Below, one piece after another: positions 24,043 through 34,627 of a DNA stretch of 64,000 nucleotides. The translations under genes were made by a program, and so were the position numbers. The stretch lies in NCBI GenBank assembly GCA_013368325.1, contig JAACJK010000110.1, positions 186,001 through 250,000 on the forward strand, in the 5' to 3' direction. The notes below the pieces were generated by a model. It made no database searches. It had not been told where the DNA came from and was given only the letters and a program-made list of their open reading frames with translations. The first letter of the stretch is position 1. Each line of letters begins with the position of its first letter. This DNA is from Ephemerocybe angulata (Eukaryota > Basidiomycota > Agaricomycetes > Agaricales > Psathyrellaceae).

Positions 24043-25543
24043 CTATGCTGGATACAAAAGTTCAAGTAAGGCTAACCGTTTCATCCTCCCTTGTTCCTTC
24101 AACCACGCATCTGTCTCATGTGCAGGAATATCAATGTCATCAAGCTCACTGTCGTCCTCATCTTCAGCACCTCCAGGCTCCATTCCGGTATCCTCTGCAT
24201 CATCATTGATGAGGGGACTCAGACGAGTGACAGGCTTGTCGCGATACTCGATACACAGGTTGTGAAGAACCAACATGGCTTCAATTGCTTTATAGGTTTC
24301 TCGGATGTCGCGATGGGGCGTGAAGTTTTGGAGCGATCGGAACCGGCGTTTAAGTCGACCGAAGGCATGCTCGACTCCAATCCGAACAGACGAAAGGCGC
24401 TTGTTGAAACGCCGCATGCGAGGAACATCCTCAGCAGGTGCACGAGATAGCTCTGTCTCATCGAAAGGCCGAACAACCCATGGTGAGGATGGATACCCTG
24501 TTAGTATGTCGAAGTCAGGTACTGCTCAGATTCAGAGTAAAACTTTCATCATACCCTTGTCCATTAGCAAATAACTGCCATTTAAGAAAAGTTGGTGTCG
24601 GTTCTGCCAAACGTAAGAGCGTTTCCAGATTGTAACATCGGGAATTGACCCGGCAAAGCCTATGTCATAGGACGTGAAGCTATCTTCATGGTCGGTCGTT
24701 CCCTGGAAATTTGACTGAAAGAGGAGTTGTTAGACATTCACAGGAAAAAGACGCCTGAACACTCACTCCGAAACGCTTCTTCCGAGTCATATACGTCTCT
24801 CCTTGGACCGAAGGCTTTTCAGAGAAGGGTATAACACATCCATCTCCAATACCAATACATCCGGGAAAGCCGGAGACGCTCTCGATGTAGTCCGAGATCT
24901 CCTGTTGTCGAGCTTCATCGGGAAACTTGATGACCTGCGACTTGATACGCCTGAGAGCTTTACTGACTCTCGTGCAGTACAGAAACACTGTTCCATGCCC
25001 AATTGCCAGCTTCTGCGCAGTGTCGAGGCTGTCGGAACCAGCCTGCCCGTAGCGTATGAGAAAACAGGCAAGCTGGTACTTGACGGGGCGTTGAGGCTTT
25101 TTGGTCGATACAAAGACAGGATCATTTGAGATCCTGTCAATGAGCTTGTCAAATGTATCCCTGCCTACGCTGTGGTAGATATGTTGTTAAATCTACACAA
25201 TGGAAATGAACCTCAAAACTCACCGAAACAGATGTCGAAACCATCGGTCAGGCGCTCGCAATGCGATGGTGAAAAAATCAACGTCCTTGGGGAACTGGTT
25301 GTATCGACCACGCTTACCATCCCCGAGAACATCCTGCACAAACTCTAGCCAGTTAACAGCTTCGAGCTCAAGCAGTTCTGCGAGGAGGATGGCTTGACTG
25401 TCGAAGTCGTCGTGACCTAGATCACTGTTCCCCGTTTGCATGCCAGTGGGCCCTGAGTCATCCGATTGGAAGAGCTCAGCCCAAAGAAGCAGTTCCTCGG
25501 CAGTCTCTGCCCCTGCAGCTGCAAGCTCTGCATGGGTTCTCAT
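24043..25543 (-). CDS. Harbinger DDE transposase, copy 2
   Basis: Identical in translation to the gene at 21632-23132, with the same start (ATG at 25543), splice sites and catalytic residues. Its upstream sequence to the right inverted repeat (25601-25767) is also duplicated, so its promoter should be complete. Confidence 0.85.
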
Positions 25544-25600
25544 GCTTACACAGTGCCCTGGTGCGTGAGGATACAAGACGAACGAAAGGACGCGACGATA

Positions 25601-25767
25601 ATCCTGATTCGTATTCGAACTCAGCGCGCCGCCGAAGCTTTGTCATCGCCCAGCCGGGCGCGCGCGATTCGAGCTCGACCGCATTGGGAAATCTCGTCCA
25701 TATATAGCATTTATTTATTATTTCGCCCCACCGGTGGGCAAGCAAGCAGAATAATTGAGCTGTACTA
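25601..25767 (-). repeat. Right terminal inverted repeat, second copy (host junction)
   Basis: 167 bp; same sequence as 23190-23356. It abuts the TPR gene at AATAGGAAGATGG. Confidence 0.9.
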
Positions 25768-27418
25768 ATAGGAAGATGGCGTCCGGGAAGCCATCTTGCG
25801 TGAGTTGTTCATCCTTTTATACGGATCTGTGTACTGAATGGAGTTGATATCTTCGTTATAGGTGTATGTGGTGTGCTATGCGGCCGAGGTGGGTCCTTGC
25901 TTCTTCAAAGTTAATAAGCGGTTTGCCTGACTGTTGCTGAGAGCATTCTAGGAACTGAAAGAGGCATTCAAATATCTTGACTTCTTGAAGGCTGTCCCTG
26001 GACCCAACCCGGGCCAAACTGGACTCTCCGGAAACCCCAACGTTGGTGTCCACTTTCTCCTTCATCTCACATCTCAAATCTAAATCACACGTTTAGTGCA
26101 TAGAACCCTTGTCGAACTCCATCCTCACTGATGAGCGCATGTTCCACATGAAGGATCCGGACCTCCCAGACAAGCTTAGAAAACAATGTAGGTATTCTTT
26201 AACAACTGCGCGAAAACATGTCTTGACGGCTGCGTCTAGGTCTCTTTGAGAACGGTGCGCTCAAAGGCTGGATCGAGCTTGCCGGGCCAGCCATGGTCAG
26301 GGAGGAAGCGGTGAAGAGGCAGAAGAAGGAAGGGTGGAAGACCACCCGCCCAGCTCTCGCCGTTACTATCAGGTACAAATATTTCCATCCCCTGCTGAAT
26401 ATCGATGGCTGATGGATTTGGGTCCGGGCCTGCTCTAGGATATGGATCTTCCAGGCCTACTTCCGGTCCCAGCTGCTTGGCCACCACGACTACGCGAACG
26501 AGATGTACGCTCGCGCGCAGGAGTTTTTGGAGTGGGGCCGCAAGCAGTGGCCGAATGCTTCGAGGGAACAGAGAGGTTCGATCTTTGAGACGAGCTTCAT
26601 CAGAGGAGTGAAGAGATTGCGCCTTGAGAGCATGCACCGGGTAAGCTTCGCGATGTTTAATGTAATTGGCAGCATGGCAACTAATCCTTTTGATTCTATT
26701 CTATAGTCCGTTGCCCTTCGTGGACCTGAGTCTGAGTTCAACCACCAAGACTTGATTGACTTCGCCCAAGATCTGATTGACGATGTCAGCTCGGACCCCC
26801 CAGCTGGTGGTGAGCTTCACGTTGGACATTTCATCGCCTACTGGATCTACCCAAAAGCTACAGCTCTCAGGTGCGCTATACCTATCTAAGTTCTAAACCC
26901 TTTTCCATCCACACTAATATAAAATATCCTTTCCCAGCATTCTGGGGTGGTGCTTCCTCGAGAAAGGCTGCTCGCGCCCCAAAAGCGATCCGGAACGCGC
27001 GCCCGCGCTCAAAACCGCCTCCGAGTACTATCTCGCAGCGGCCGACGCGTACCCAGAGGACGAAGAGCGCCACGCCCAGTTCCTTCGCAAGCACCTCGAA
27101 TGCCTCACGGCTCTGGACAAGCCCCTCCGAGACACACTCCCCGTGTGCAAGCGTATCCGCGTGTCCGGGGCGGAGGCGATGGAGATCTGGGGCGGGGGTC
27201 CGTACAAGGACCACCTCAAGAAGAACATGGACGAGGTTAAGGAGTTTGAGGATAGATGGACTGGGGAGATCAAAGCGGGGAGGGCTACGATGGATACGGT
27301 GGCTGGGATCAAGTTTACGGAGAAAACATTGCCGAAGACAGAGAAGGATGACATTCCGTTTAAGGTGTCGTTCATTGATGAAGAGGGTGAGGGAGAGGCG
27401 GGTCCGAGTTCGAAGTGA

Positions 27419-27932
27419 TGATGAGCGTTGTTTTCTTCGTGTCTGATGATCTATGATATGCTGCTATTTCCTGGCTATTTCTATCAATCAAGTAGGATGT
27501 TCTGGTGCTTTCGCCAGAGATGACCGAGTTAAGGCGTCCGAGTTCAAAGTGATGAAGAGTGGGTCGTGACGTTCTTTGTCTACTCATCCAATGATCATGA
27601 TGTAGGTCGTTTTATCAAACACTCGGGTGTTCTGGTCCTTGGTCTAGACTTCCTTGTTGCTTCTGAAGAAACCAAGAAGAAACCCTCTGACGAGTTGCAA
27701 ACTCCACCTACCAGAGTTCACCTTGTCCATTGCGTCATTATGTCCCATGAGGTGGCTCTTTCTAGGACAATCTACGTCGATCCTGGTACTAGACATATGG
27801 TCTATGAATGCTTGGTAAGAACCTCGATCTAATTACAAAGTCTCAGAGTTTTGGAGAATCACCAAAGACAAGGCATAAAAAGGTGGCCCCAGGTCTACAG
27901 ATTAAAACAATTTCCCCGAACTCGCAACAGTC
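27419..27932. promoter_or_regulatory. Intergenic, promoter of the first reductase gene
   Basis: 514 bp. A TATA-like CATAAAAAG lies at 27874-27882, about 50 nt before the ATG at 27933. Nothing else supportable. Confidence 0.5.
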
Positions 27933-29185
27933 ATGTCTACATACACTTTTGTCGGCGCTAGCGCTGTCGGCCAGCTGGATACGTACGAGGCTCCTATCCC
28001 TACGCCCGGTGACGGGGAAGTCCTCATCAAAGTCGACTACTCTACACTTGGGCCCTTCGACCTCTACAACCTCGATCGCGGATTTTATGTTCGCGAGTAC
28101 CCACACCGATTTGGGTGCAATGCTGCTGGCACTATTGAGAAAGTTGGAGCCAGCGTCGAGGAGTTGAAAGTCGGAGACCGAGTTCGTCACCTTTCGCCGC
28201 CGTATTACATCTCTGCCACGCTGACTCTGTGCTCCCACTCAAACAGGTAATCTCTTTCACTGCTTATCCACCGAATAAAGGGTTGCAGGCCTATACCGTC
28301 CAGACACCTTCACTGGTGGCAAAGGTATGCTGCTCTAGTGTGCTTGAGATGGGATAACCATGTAATATGATATGGCAGATCCCAGAATGGTTGTCCTTTG
28401 TAGAGGGTGTGACGCTCCCAGACAACTTCGTCACTGCGTTCTACACGCTTTTCAATCAACTCGGCTTGCCCATCCCCACGGAATTTCCATCGAAATCCAC
28501 TCCTCCCAAAAGCACGACACCCATCCTCATTTACGGCGCAGGTACCACCTCTGGCCAATACATGGTCCAGCTTCTCAACCTCGCAGGCTACAAGAATGTG
28601 ATTGCCACAGCCTCCAAGCAGCACGAAAATTACCTGCGCTCTATGGGGGCTACCCACGTTTTCGACTATCGAAGCTCTTCGTTAGTCGAAGACGTGATCA
28701 AGGCTGCAGGAGGCAAAGTCGAGCTCGTCGTAGACTGCGCATCGCTGTCGAATACGTTCGCCACCATCTCCAAGGTCATTGCACCAGCAGGAACACTTGC
28801 ATTCCTGGCCCCGTTGAAACTAAGTGCAAGTCTGTCTGGAGAAGATGGGGAACTCCCGGTCGAGATCCCTGAAGAGGTTCGGGCGTGGTTCCCAAAGGGA
28901 GTATCTGTCATCTCAGTCAAGACCTTTTTCTTCCAGAAGGTACGTTTCTTGCTGTATTTCAAACTACCCAACCTGATTGCTGACGTCCGCGTTCAGGACG
29001 AGCGACTTGCAAACACGTTGGTCCCTGTCGTCCTGCGCAAGATGATTGAAGACAAGCTCATTCAACCCAACCGCATCTGCTTGGTCAATCAGGGAGACAT
29101 ACTTACGCGTGTTAAAGATGCGTTTGAGCTCGTGAGGTCAAACAAGGTTAGCGGCCAGAAAGTGGTGGTCAAAGTACCAGTCTAG
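27933..29185 (+). CDS. Medium-chain dehydrogenase/reductase, tandem copy 1
   Basis: Zinc-free NADPH-dependent reductases of this kind (ToxD/enoyl-reductase/quinone-reductase-like) reduce activated double bonds; the substrate is unknown. The start at 27933 (MSTYTFVGAS) opens a GroES-like domain with PTPGDGEVLIKVDYS, GPFDLYN, FGCNAAGTIEKVGASV and KVGDR. The nucleotide-binding half has TLPDNFVTAFYTLF, ILIYGAGTTSGQYMVQLLNLAGYKN (Rossmann Gly motif in the first part) and ATHVFDYRSS. The C-terminus is SNKVSGQKVVVKVPV. About four introns. No structural-zinc Cys cluster is seen. The paralogue starts 587 bp downstream on the same strand, a recent-looking tandem duplication. No secondary-metabolism core gene lies in the window, so a cluster role is not supported. 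Confidence 0.82.
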
Positions 29186-29771
29186 GGTTTCTTACAGTCC
29201 AAATCCTTGAACATCCAAATGTAATATTGTCACAACATATATATATTCCCGGCATCATATATATGCAGCCTTGGAATTACAATAGTCCCGTTATGAGCGT
29301 TTTCGAGGTTATTAAGTCACCAGTCACTAGCGATCGGCGCCTAACTCTTAAGCGCCCGTAGATCCAGAACAGGGCTGCGGATGTGTCAAGCTTTCGGCAA
29401 TGCCTCGTAGTGAATTAGGAAATCTTTCCGTGCTTCCTATTGGTGGGTTCAACTTGAAGTACCTCCGAAAAATCTGGTTTAGTCACAGTTGCCACTGCTC
29501 TGATCATCATGACAGAATGGCAATGCACCTTATGCTTGAGCACCTCAGGGCGTTTGAACTTTTGAATTGATCTGACGACATTCGCGCATGGAATTCTGCC
29601 TTCTATTACCCTAGAGAAGTGTGATTGGTAAGGCCCTGACTATGGCACCTATGGTCTGAGTAATCCAAACGCGACCCTGACCATGGTTCGAGCTCAAGGA
29701 GAAGGTATATAAGATGGTGGGGTATCACCCCGTATCAACAAGTTAAAAGATCTACTGTCTATTTGCCCATC
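29186..29771. promoter_or_regulatory. Spacer between the two reductases with TATA box
   Basis: 586 bp. TATATAA at 29706-29712 is 60 nt before the ATG at 29772, a normal fungal distance. Otherwise no gene. Confidence 0.55.
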
Positions 29772-31031
29772 ATGTCTACCTTCAAATATGTTGGTCTCAC
29801 CGCTCCTGGCCAGCTCGGCTACGTCGAGGCGCCCGTGCCTTCTCCTGGTGAGAAGGAGGTCCTGGTGAAAGTCGAATATGCGGCGGTTGGGCCGTTCGAC
29901 CTTTACAACACGGACCTCGAGTTCTTTGTTTCCGGCTACCCTTACCGCCTTGGGCTGAGTGGGGCCGGAACTATAGAGAAGGTCGGACTGAACGTCGACG
30001 ACCTGAAGGTTGGAGATCGAGTATGTACTATACTCTCCCTTTGGTTGTATTTCATACTGACCACAGACATTCGACCATCGTTCTAGGTAGCCTTCGTGGC
30101 GTTTGCATACCCCAACAAGGCACTCTTGGATTACGCTATTCAGCCGCGTTCCTTAGTATCGAAGGTGAGCACGCCCCCATTCGTCGCATTCGAGTCCGAG
30201 TCTGCGGTAACTGACACCCTACAGATACCAGACTCCTTGCCTCTGGAGAAGGCAGTGACTTTCCCGGACAACTTTGCCACCGCATTCTATACCCTGTTCA
30301 GCCAGATCGGCTTACCCATCCCGACGGAATACCCCTCCAAGACCTCTCCTCCAAGGAGTGCCGCTCCGATCCTTGTCTATGGTGGAGGTGCAACCTCTGG
30401 CCAGTACATGATCCAACTCTTGGCCCTCGCAGGCTACAAGAATATCATCACAGCCGCCTCGAAGCACCACGAAGACTACCTTCGCTCGCTCGGCGCCACA
30501 CACGTCGTGGACTACAGGAGTCCCTCATTCGTCGAGGAGATCCTGGCCGCTGCAGGAGGCAAGCTTGAAATCATAATTGATGTTATTGCGTTGTCCGACA
30601 CTTTTAGGGACATCCACACCAAGCTGATCACTCCAGGAGGATCCATCGCATTCCTTTCCCCGTTTAAGCTCGGTTCTGGGAGTCTTACTGCCACTGATGG
30701 AAAGCTGGTCAGCGAGGTCCTCGAGGAGGTCAAAGGCTGGTTCGCGGAGGATGTATCTTTGATCGTTGTCAAGACGTTCTTTTTCCAGGAAGTAAGTCAT
30801 AACTCTCAGAGCCAGTGTATGACTCATCCTCACGACACCCTCCAGGACGAGCGCCTTGCGAACACGTTGCTTCCAGTTATCCTTTCCAAAATCCTTGAAG
30901 ACGGCCTAATTGCTCCCAACCGCACCAGAGTGTTTGAGGAAGGGGACCTTCTCGCTCGCGTCCAGGGTGCCATAGAGTTAGTCAGGTCCAATAAGGCGAA
31001 TGGCGAGAAGATAGTTGTTAAGCTTACCTGA
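29772..31031 (+). CDS. Medium-chain dehydrogenase/reductase, tandem copy 2
   Basis: Paralogue of the preceding gene with the same exon phases. The start at 29772 is MSTFKYVGLTAPGQLGYVE. It shares GPFDLYNTDLEFFVSGYPYR, LSGAGTIEKVGL, KVGDR, FPDNFATAFYTLFSQIGLP, ILVYGGGATSGQYMIQLLAL and THVVDYRSPSFVEEIL. The C-terminus is SNKANGEKIVVKLT. The Rossmann motif reads YGGGATSG instead of YGAGTTSG. Divergence is moderate across the whole length, so the two copies could have different substrates. Inferred function is NADPH-dependent reduction; nothing around it fixes the pathway. Confidence 0.82.
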
Positions 31032-31501
31032 CGTCTCTGACTTAAACATACTACTACGTAGAGCGTCATAGTCCAGAATTCCTCTAAAATAGCGTTCTCT
31101 ATTCCTACCGGGCTGCAAGGAAGCTGGCGAGATGAACGTTAAACCATGCTCAGAGACGGAAAGGCGGTCGCGTTAGATTCCAACTTGAATAAGTAACTTT
31201 CGAACGTGTTCTCCGCATTCTTGTGTCAAGTCAAGAAGGGTGCATAAAGAGCTTAGAGTGGTGGTGGTGGTAAAGCAACAAGTGACTGACAGAAAACCAT
31301 CACATCCCCAGGAAAAGATAGGGGCTTTATGACGTCGATCAGCTCGGCTAAGCTCATGTGACCGGAGCTTGAAGCTAAGCGCGCTCAAGGTCCGGGGTAG
31401 GGTCCGCATCAACCCCCGCATTTCTGCTCTTAAAGCGCTCTATACTCCCGCTGAGATCCATAGAGGACAGGAAGAACACCTAACACCAACGAACATTCGC
31501 C
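31032..31501. other. Intergenic: reductase to MCC alpha
   Basis: 470 bp, presumed promoter of the carboxylase gene. A short (GGT)n/(GTG)n run near 31257-31272; nothing else seen. Confidence 0.5.
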
Positions 31502-34500
31502 ATGATACCAGCTCAGCGCGCGTCGACGTCCAAACGGCTCTCAGGGGCCATCGTACAGACCATCGCGAAGAATGCCAGTGCGACTACTAGCCAGCAATGC
31601 AGGTCGCTGAACGGGGGAGTCGCCGGTGTGCGCTCTATGTCTCTGTCGGCGAGCAAGTTAGGCAGTTCGAAGGGCCTGGGACGCGTGGCTACCGTCAGGG
31701 GGTATAACAAGCAGGGACCTATCCAGCAGTTGGGACAGATTCAGCACTTCGCGACGGAGGCTGGTGCAGGTCAGTGCCTACGTTCGTGCTACTTTGGATG
31801 GTCTTGACGATATATACAGCCGGCTTGAACACTGGTTCTGCTCGCCGACCTCACTTTGACAAGATCCTCATTGCGAACAGGTGAGAATTGGCGTCAACGA
31901 CTTCAGTTTCGTCGACTGACTTCGGATCTACCCTGCAGAGGAGAGATTGCGTGTCGCGTCATTCGTACAGCGAAGAAGCTTGGAATCAAAACTGTAGCAG
32001 TGTACAGTGAAGTCGACAAGGATTCCCTACATGTCAAGCTCGTGAGTCGCGCCATCTCATCGAGGCTACTATAACCTGAACATTCCCCCTCCAGGCAGAC
32101 GAGGCATACAACATTGGCCCTGCACCCTCTGCAGAGAGCTACGTGAGTCCAACAGCCCATATACACCCCTAAATCCTCATCCACCCCTAGCTTCGCATGG
32201 ACAAAATCATCGAAGTGTGCCACAAGAGCGGTGCCCAAGCCATCCACCCAGGCTACGGCTTCCTCAGCGAGAACGCCGAGTTCGCAAAGCGCTTGGAAGC
32301 GGAAGGGCTCGTCTTCATCGGTCCCCCGGCGAGTGCGATTGTGAGCATGGGCTCCAAGAGGTCCGTCCGTCCGTGCTTCGACTGGACCGCATGTGCCCGG
32401 AATGCTCACTCCATGTGATACCCCATCAGCGAGTCTAAGAACATCATGTCGGACGCTGGAGTGCCTTGCGTTCCGGGATACCATGGAAGTAACCAGGACC
32501 CTGATTTCTTGTTCAAGGAGGCGGAGAAGATTGGTGCGTAGATGCCCTCCGCACAAACCACTTTCGAACCTCTGCTTAATAGTTGTCTTCTCGCTTAGGC
32601 TTCCCCGTTCTGATCAAAGCTATCCATGGTGGTGGAGGCAAAGGAATGCGAACAGTCCTAGAGCCTACGAAAGAAGCGTTCAACGAAGCCCTCCTCTCTG
32701 CCAAACGTGAATCACTCAAGTCATTCGGGAACGACACGGTTTTAGTCGAGAAATACATCCAGCGCCCGAGGCACGTCGAAGTTCAGGTGTTTGCCGATAC
32801 CTTGGGAAATGCTGTTAGCCTTTGGGAGAGAGACTGCTCTGTGCAGAGGAGGAACCAGAAGATCATTGAGGAGGTACTTTTAAATTACATCTTAATCTTA
32901 TAATGGGGAACCTCACCGCAGACCCCACAGGCACCCGCACCTGGTCTCTCGCCCGAGCTTCGAGCAAGTTTGAGTGCTAAAGCCATCGCAGCGGCCCAAG
33001 CTGTCAACTACGTCGGAGCCGGCACAGTCGAGTTCATCTTTGACAACGATACCCAAGACTTCTTCTTCATGGAGATGTACGTTATGCTTCAAACTACCCT
33101 GGCAGCAGCTTCTAACCTTTCTCCAGGAATACCCGCCTCCAAGTCGAACATCCAGTGACAGAGATGGTCACCGGCCTCGACCTCGTCGAATGGCAACTGG
33201 AAGTCGCAGCGGGGAACCCCCTTCCTCGCTCTCAGGCGTCCATCCCTCTCGTCGGGCACGCTTTCGAGGCGCGTATCTACGCTGAGAACCCGCGCAACAA
33301 CTTCCTTCCTGATTCAGGAACGCTTCTGTATCTCTCCACGCCTCCACCCACACACATCTTCGCGCCAGAGTTCGAACCTTCCACACCTGCTGCGGCTGCT
33401 GGGGACAACGATTTATCCACATTGGCTGTGGAACCCTCCGAGTCGCCGTTGGCGCCTTCCCTCCGAATTGAGCAGGGATTTACTCAAGGTGCTCAGATCG
33501 GAGTGTTCTATGACCCTATGATTGCAAAGGTCGTTGTGCATGGAAGAGATAGGACTGAAGCCCTTCGCATGCTCCGCAAGGCCCTCGACGAATACCACGT
33601 AGTGGGCGTATCAACAAACGTCGAGTTCTTGAGAACCCTCGCTGGGAACCCCTCCTTCATTGAAGGAGATGTCGAGACCGGATTTATTCCCGTGAGTAAC
33701 GCCTCAGCGTACCCATTTACTTGCCAATAACCTTGCTTCATTTCACAGAAACACTTCGACGAACTTTTCCCTCCTCTCGCTGAACCGAGCCCCGCCCTCC
33801 TGGCCCAGGCAGCGCTATACGTCGTCCTCCGCGACATCGCTCCCCAATCTACATCCACGCACCCATCCCCCTGGACCACACTTGCCTCCAGGCGATTCGG
33901 AGGCGACAAGTCCCGCCGCATCATCACCCTCCAAACCGACGACACCCTCAACACAACCATCACCGCCGAAGTCACCACAATCGACGGGCGCAACTTCGAC
34001 ATCAGCATCACCACGCCCACCCAGCAAGCGCACTTCACATCCGTCCCCGCGGAGCTTCTCGCAGACAGGAACAGGACTACACTCTCAACTACACTGGAAG
34101 GCCGGGGCCTGAAAACGACTGTGGTGCAGCAACTCCCGCCCGCGGCTCTCCCGGCGTCGCAGGCCCACAGCAGCATGGAAAGGATCCACCTCTTCGCTGA
34201 TGGGCACCGCACCTCACTCGTGCTGCCCTCGCCACAGTGGCTTCTGTCCCTCTCCAGCGAGGTCCTGAACGCGCACAAGGGCGGCCTCCGCGCACCCATG
34301 CCCAGTCTCGTGGTCGAGGTGCGCGTGAAGCCCGGCGAGAAGGTGGAGAAGGGCCAGGCGGTCGTGGTGCTGGAGAGTATGAAGACGGAGACGGTGCTGA
34401 GGGCCGATGTCGCGGGTGTTGTGAAGAGTGTTGGATGTAAGAATGGGGAGATGGTCGAGGAAGGGAGGGAGCTTGTGGATATCGAGCCTTTAGAGAAAGA

Positions 34501-34519
34501 AGAGGGTCAGGAGTCGTAG
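31502..34519 (+). CDS. MCCA: 3-methylcrotonyl-CoA carboxylase, biotin-carrying alpha subunit
   Basis: Mitochondrial leucine degradation: the alpha subunit carboxylates biotin with ATP and bicarbonate for transfer to 3-methylcrotonyl-CoA by the beta subunit. The start at 31502 ([18 protein letters not shown]) is a Ser/Arg-rich mitochondrial presequence. The biotin-carboxylase domain starts [20 protein letters not shown] and continues with [16 protein letters not shown], the ATP-grasp loop [44 protein letters not shown] and [14 protein letters not shown], the last spliced over an intron. The C-terminal carrier domain has the biotin site as [13 protein letters not shown]. There are about eight introns. 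Length (about 740 residues) and the single C-terminal carrier without a carboxyltransferase domain exclude pyruvate carboxylase and acetyl-CoA carboxylase. Propionyl-CoA carboxylase alpha is the main alternative, but fungi usually lack it. Confidence 0.88.
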
Positions 34520-34627
34520 ATTTGTAGAATCGTCAAGAGTATGGGTGGTTATACTGATAGTGGTATAAGGTAGACGTTAGCCGGTCTGTATCTATGTATG
34601 TAGAAGTATACTGTTTTGGATCTGAGT

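Larger units (their letters stand above)
19653..25766. mobile_element. PIF/Harbinger DNA transposon with an internal tandem duplication
   Basis: An insert of about 6.1 kb in the TPR gene. The core unit (19653-23356, about 3.7 kb) has long terminal inverted repeats, a plus-strand accessory DNA-binding gene (19917-21482) and a minus-strand DDE transposase (21632-23132). That layout is the two-gene organisation known for PIF/Harbinger elements. The segment 20946-23356 is then repeated as 23357-25767, so the insert has one left end and two right ends. Flanks share AATAG (19649-19653 and 25767-25771), which overlaps the outer bases of the inverted repeats. The true target duplication is therefore within these 5 bp; its exact length is ambiguous. 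Confidence 0.88.
23357..25767. repeat. 2,411-bp direct tandem duplication, copy 2
   Basis: Repeats 20946-23356 at a constant offset of 2,411. Every encoded frame compared is the same. It lacks a left inverted repeat. Confidence 0.9.
18971..27418 (+). pseudogene. TPR-domain protein, second paralogue, split by a Harbinger transposon
   Basis: Second copy of the gene at 2224-4474. The 5' part (18971-19652) gives MPKTKEPAATAHDPVEAERL, then the same TPR helices and exon phases, up to AFELRN. The transposon occupies 19653-25766, and the gene resumes at 25767 with RKMASGKPSC. Joining the flanks gives FELRNRKM, which aligns without a gap to SLREEKM of the intact copy, so the break is a clean insertion. 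Downstream exons up to 27418 keep all conserved blocks (ALKGWIELAGPAM, WKTTRPALAVTIR, FLRKHLECLTALDKPLRDTL, EIWGGGPY) with intact splice sites and no other lesion. This suggests a young insertion. As it stands, the upstream frame reads into the transposon end and stops near 19936. A shortened TPR-only product is possible. Confidence 0.82.

Noticed and set aside
23357..25767. A second, nested Harbinger insertion
   Set aside because: It has no left inverted repeat and no second target duplication, and it starts inside an intron of the accessory gene. A tandem duplication explains it better.
33508..34299. 263-codon minus-strand frame over the MCC alpha 3' exon
   Set aside because: Antisense of well-supported carboxylase coding sequence; no recognisable protein.
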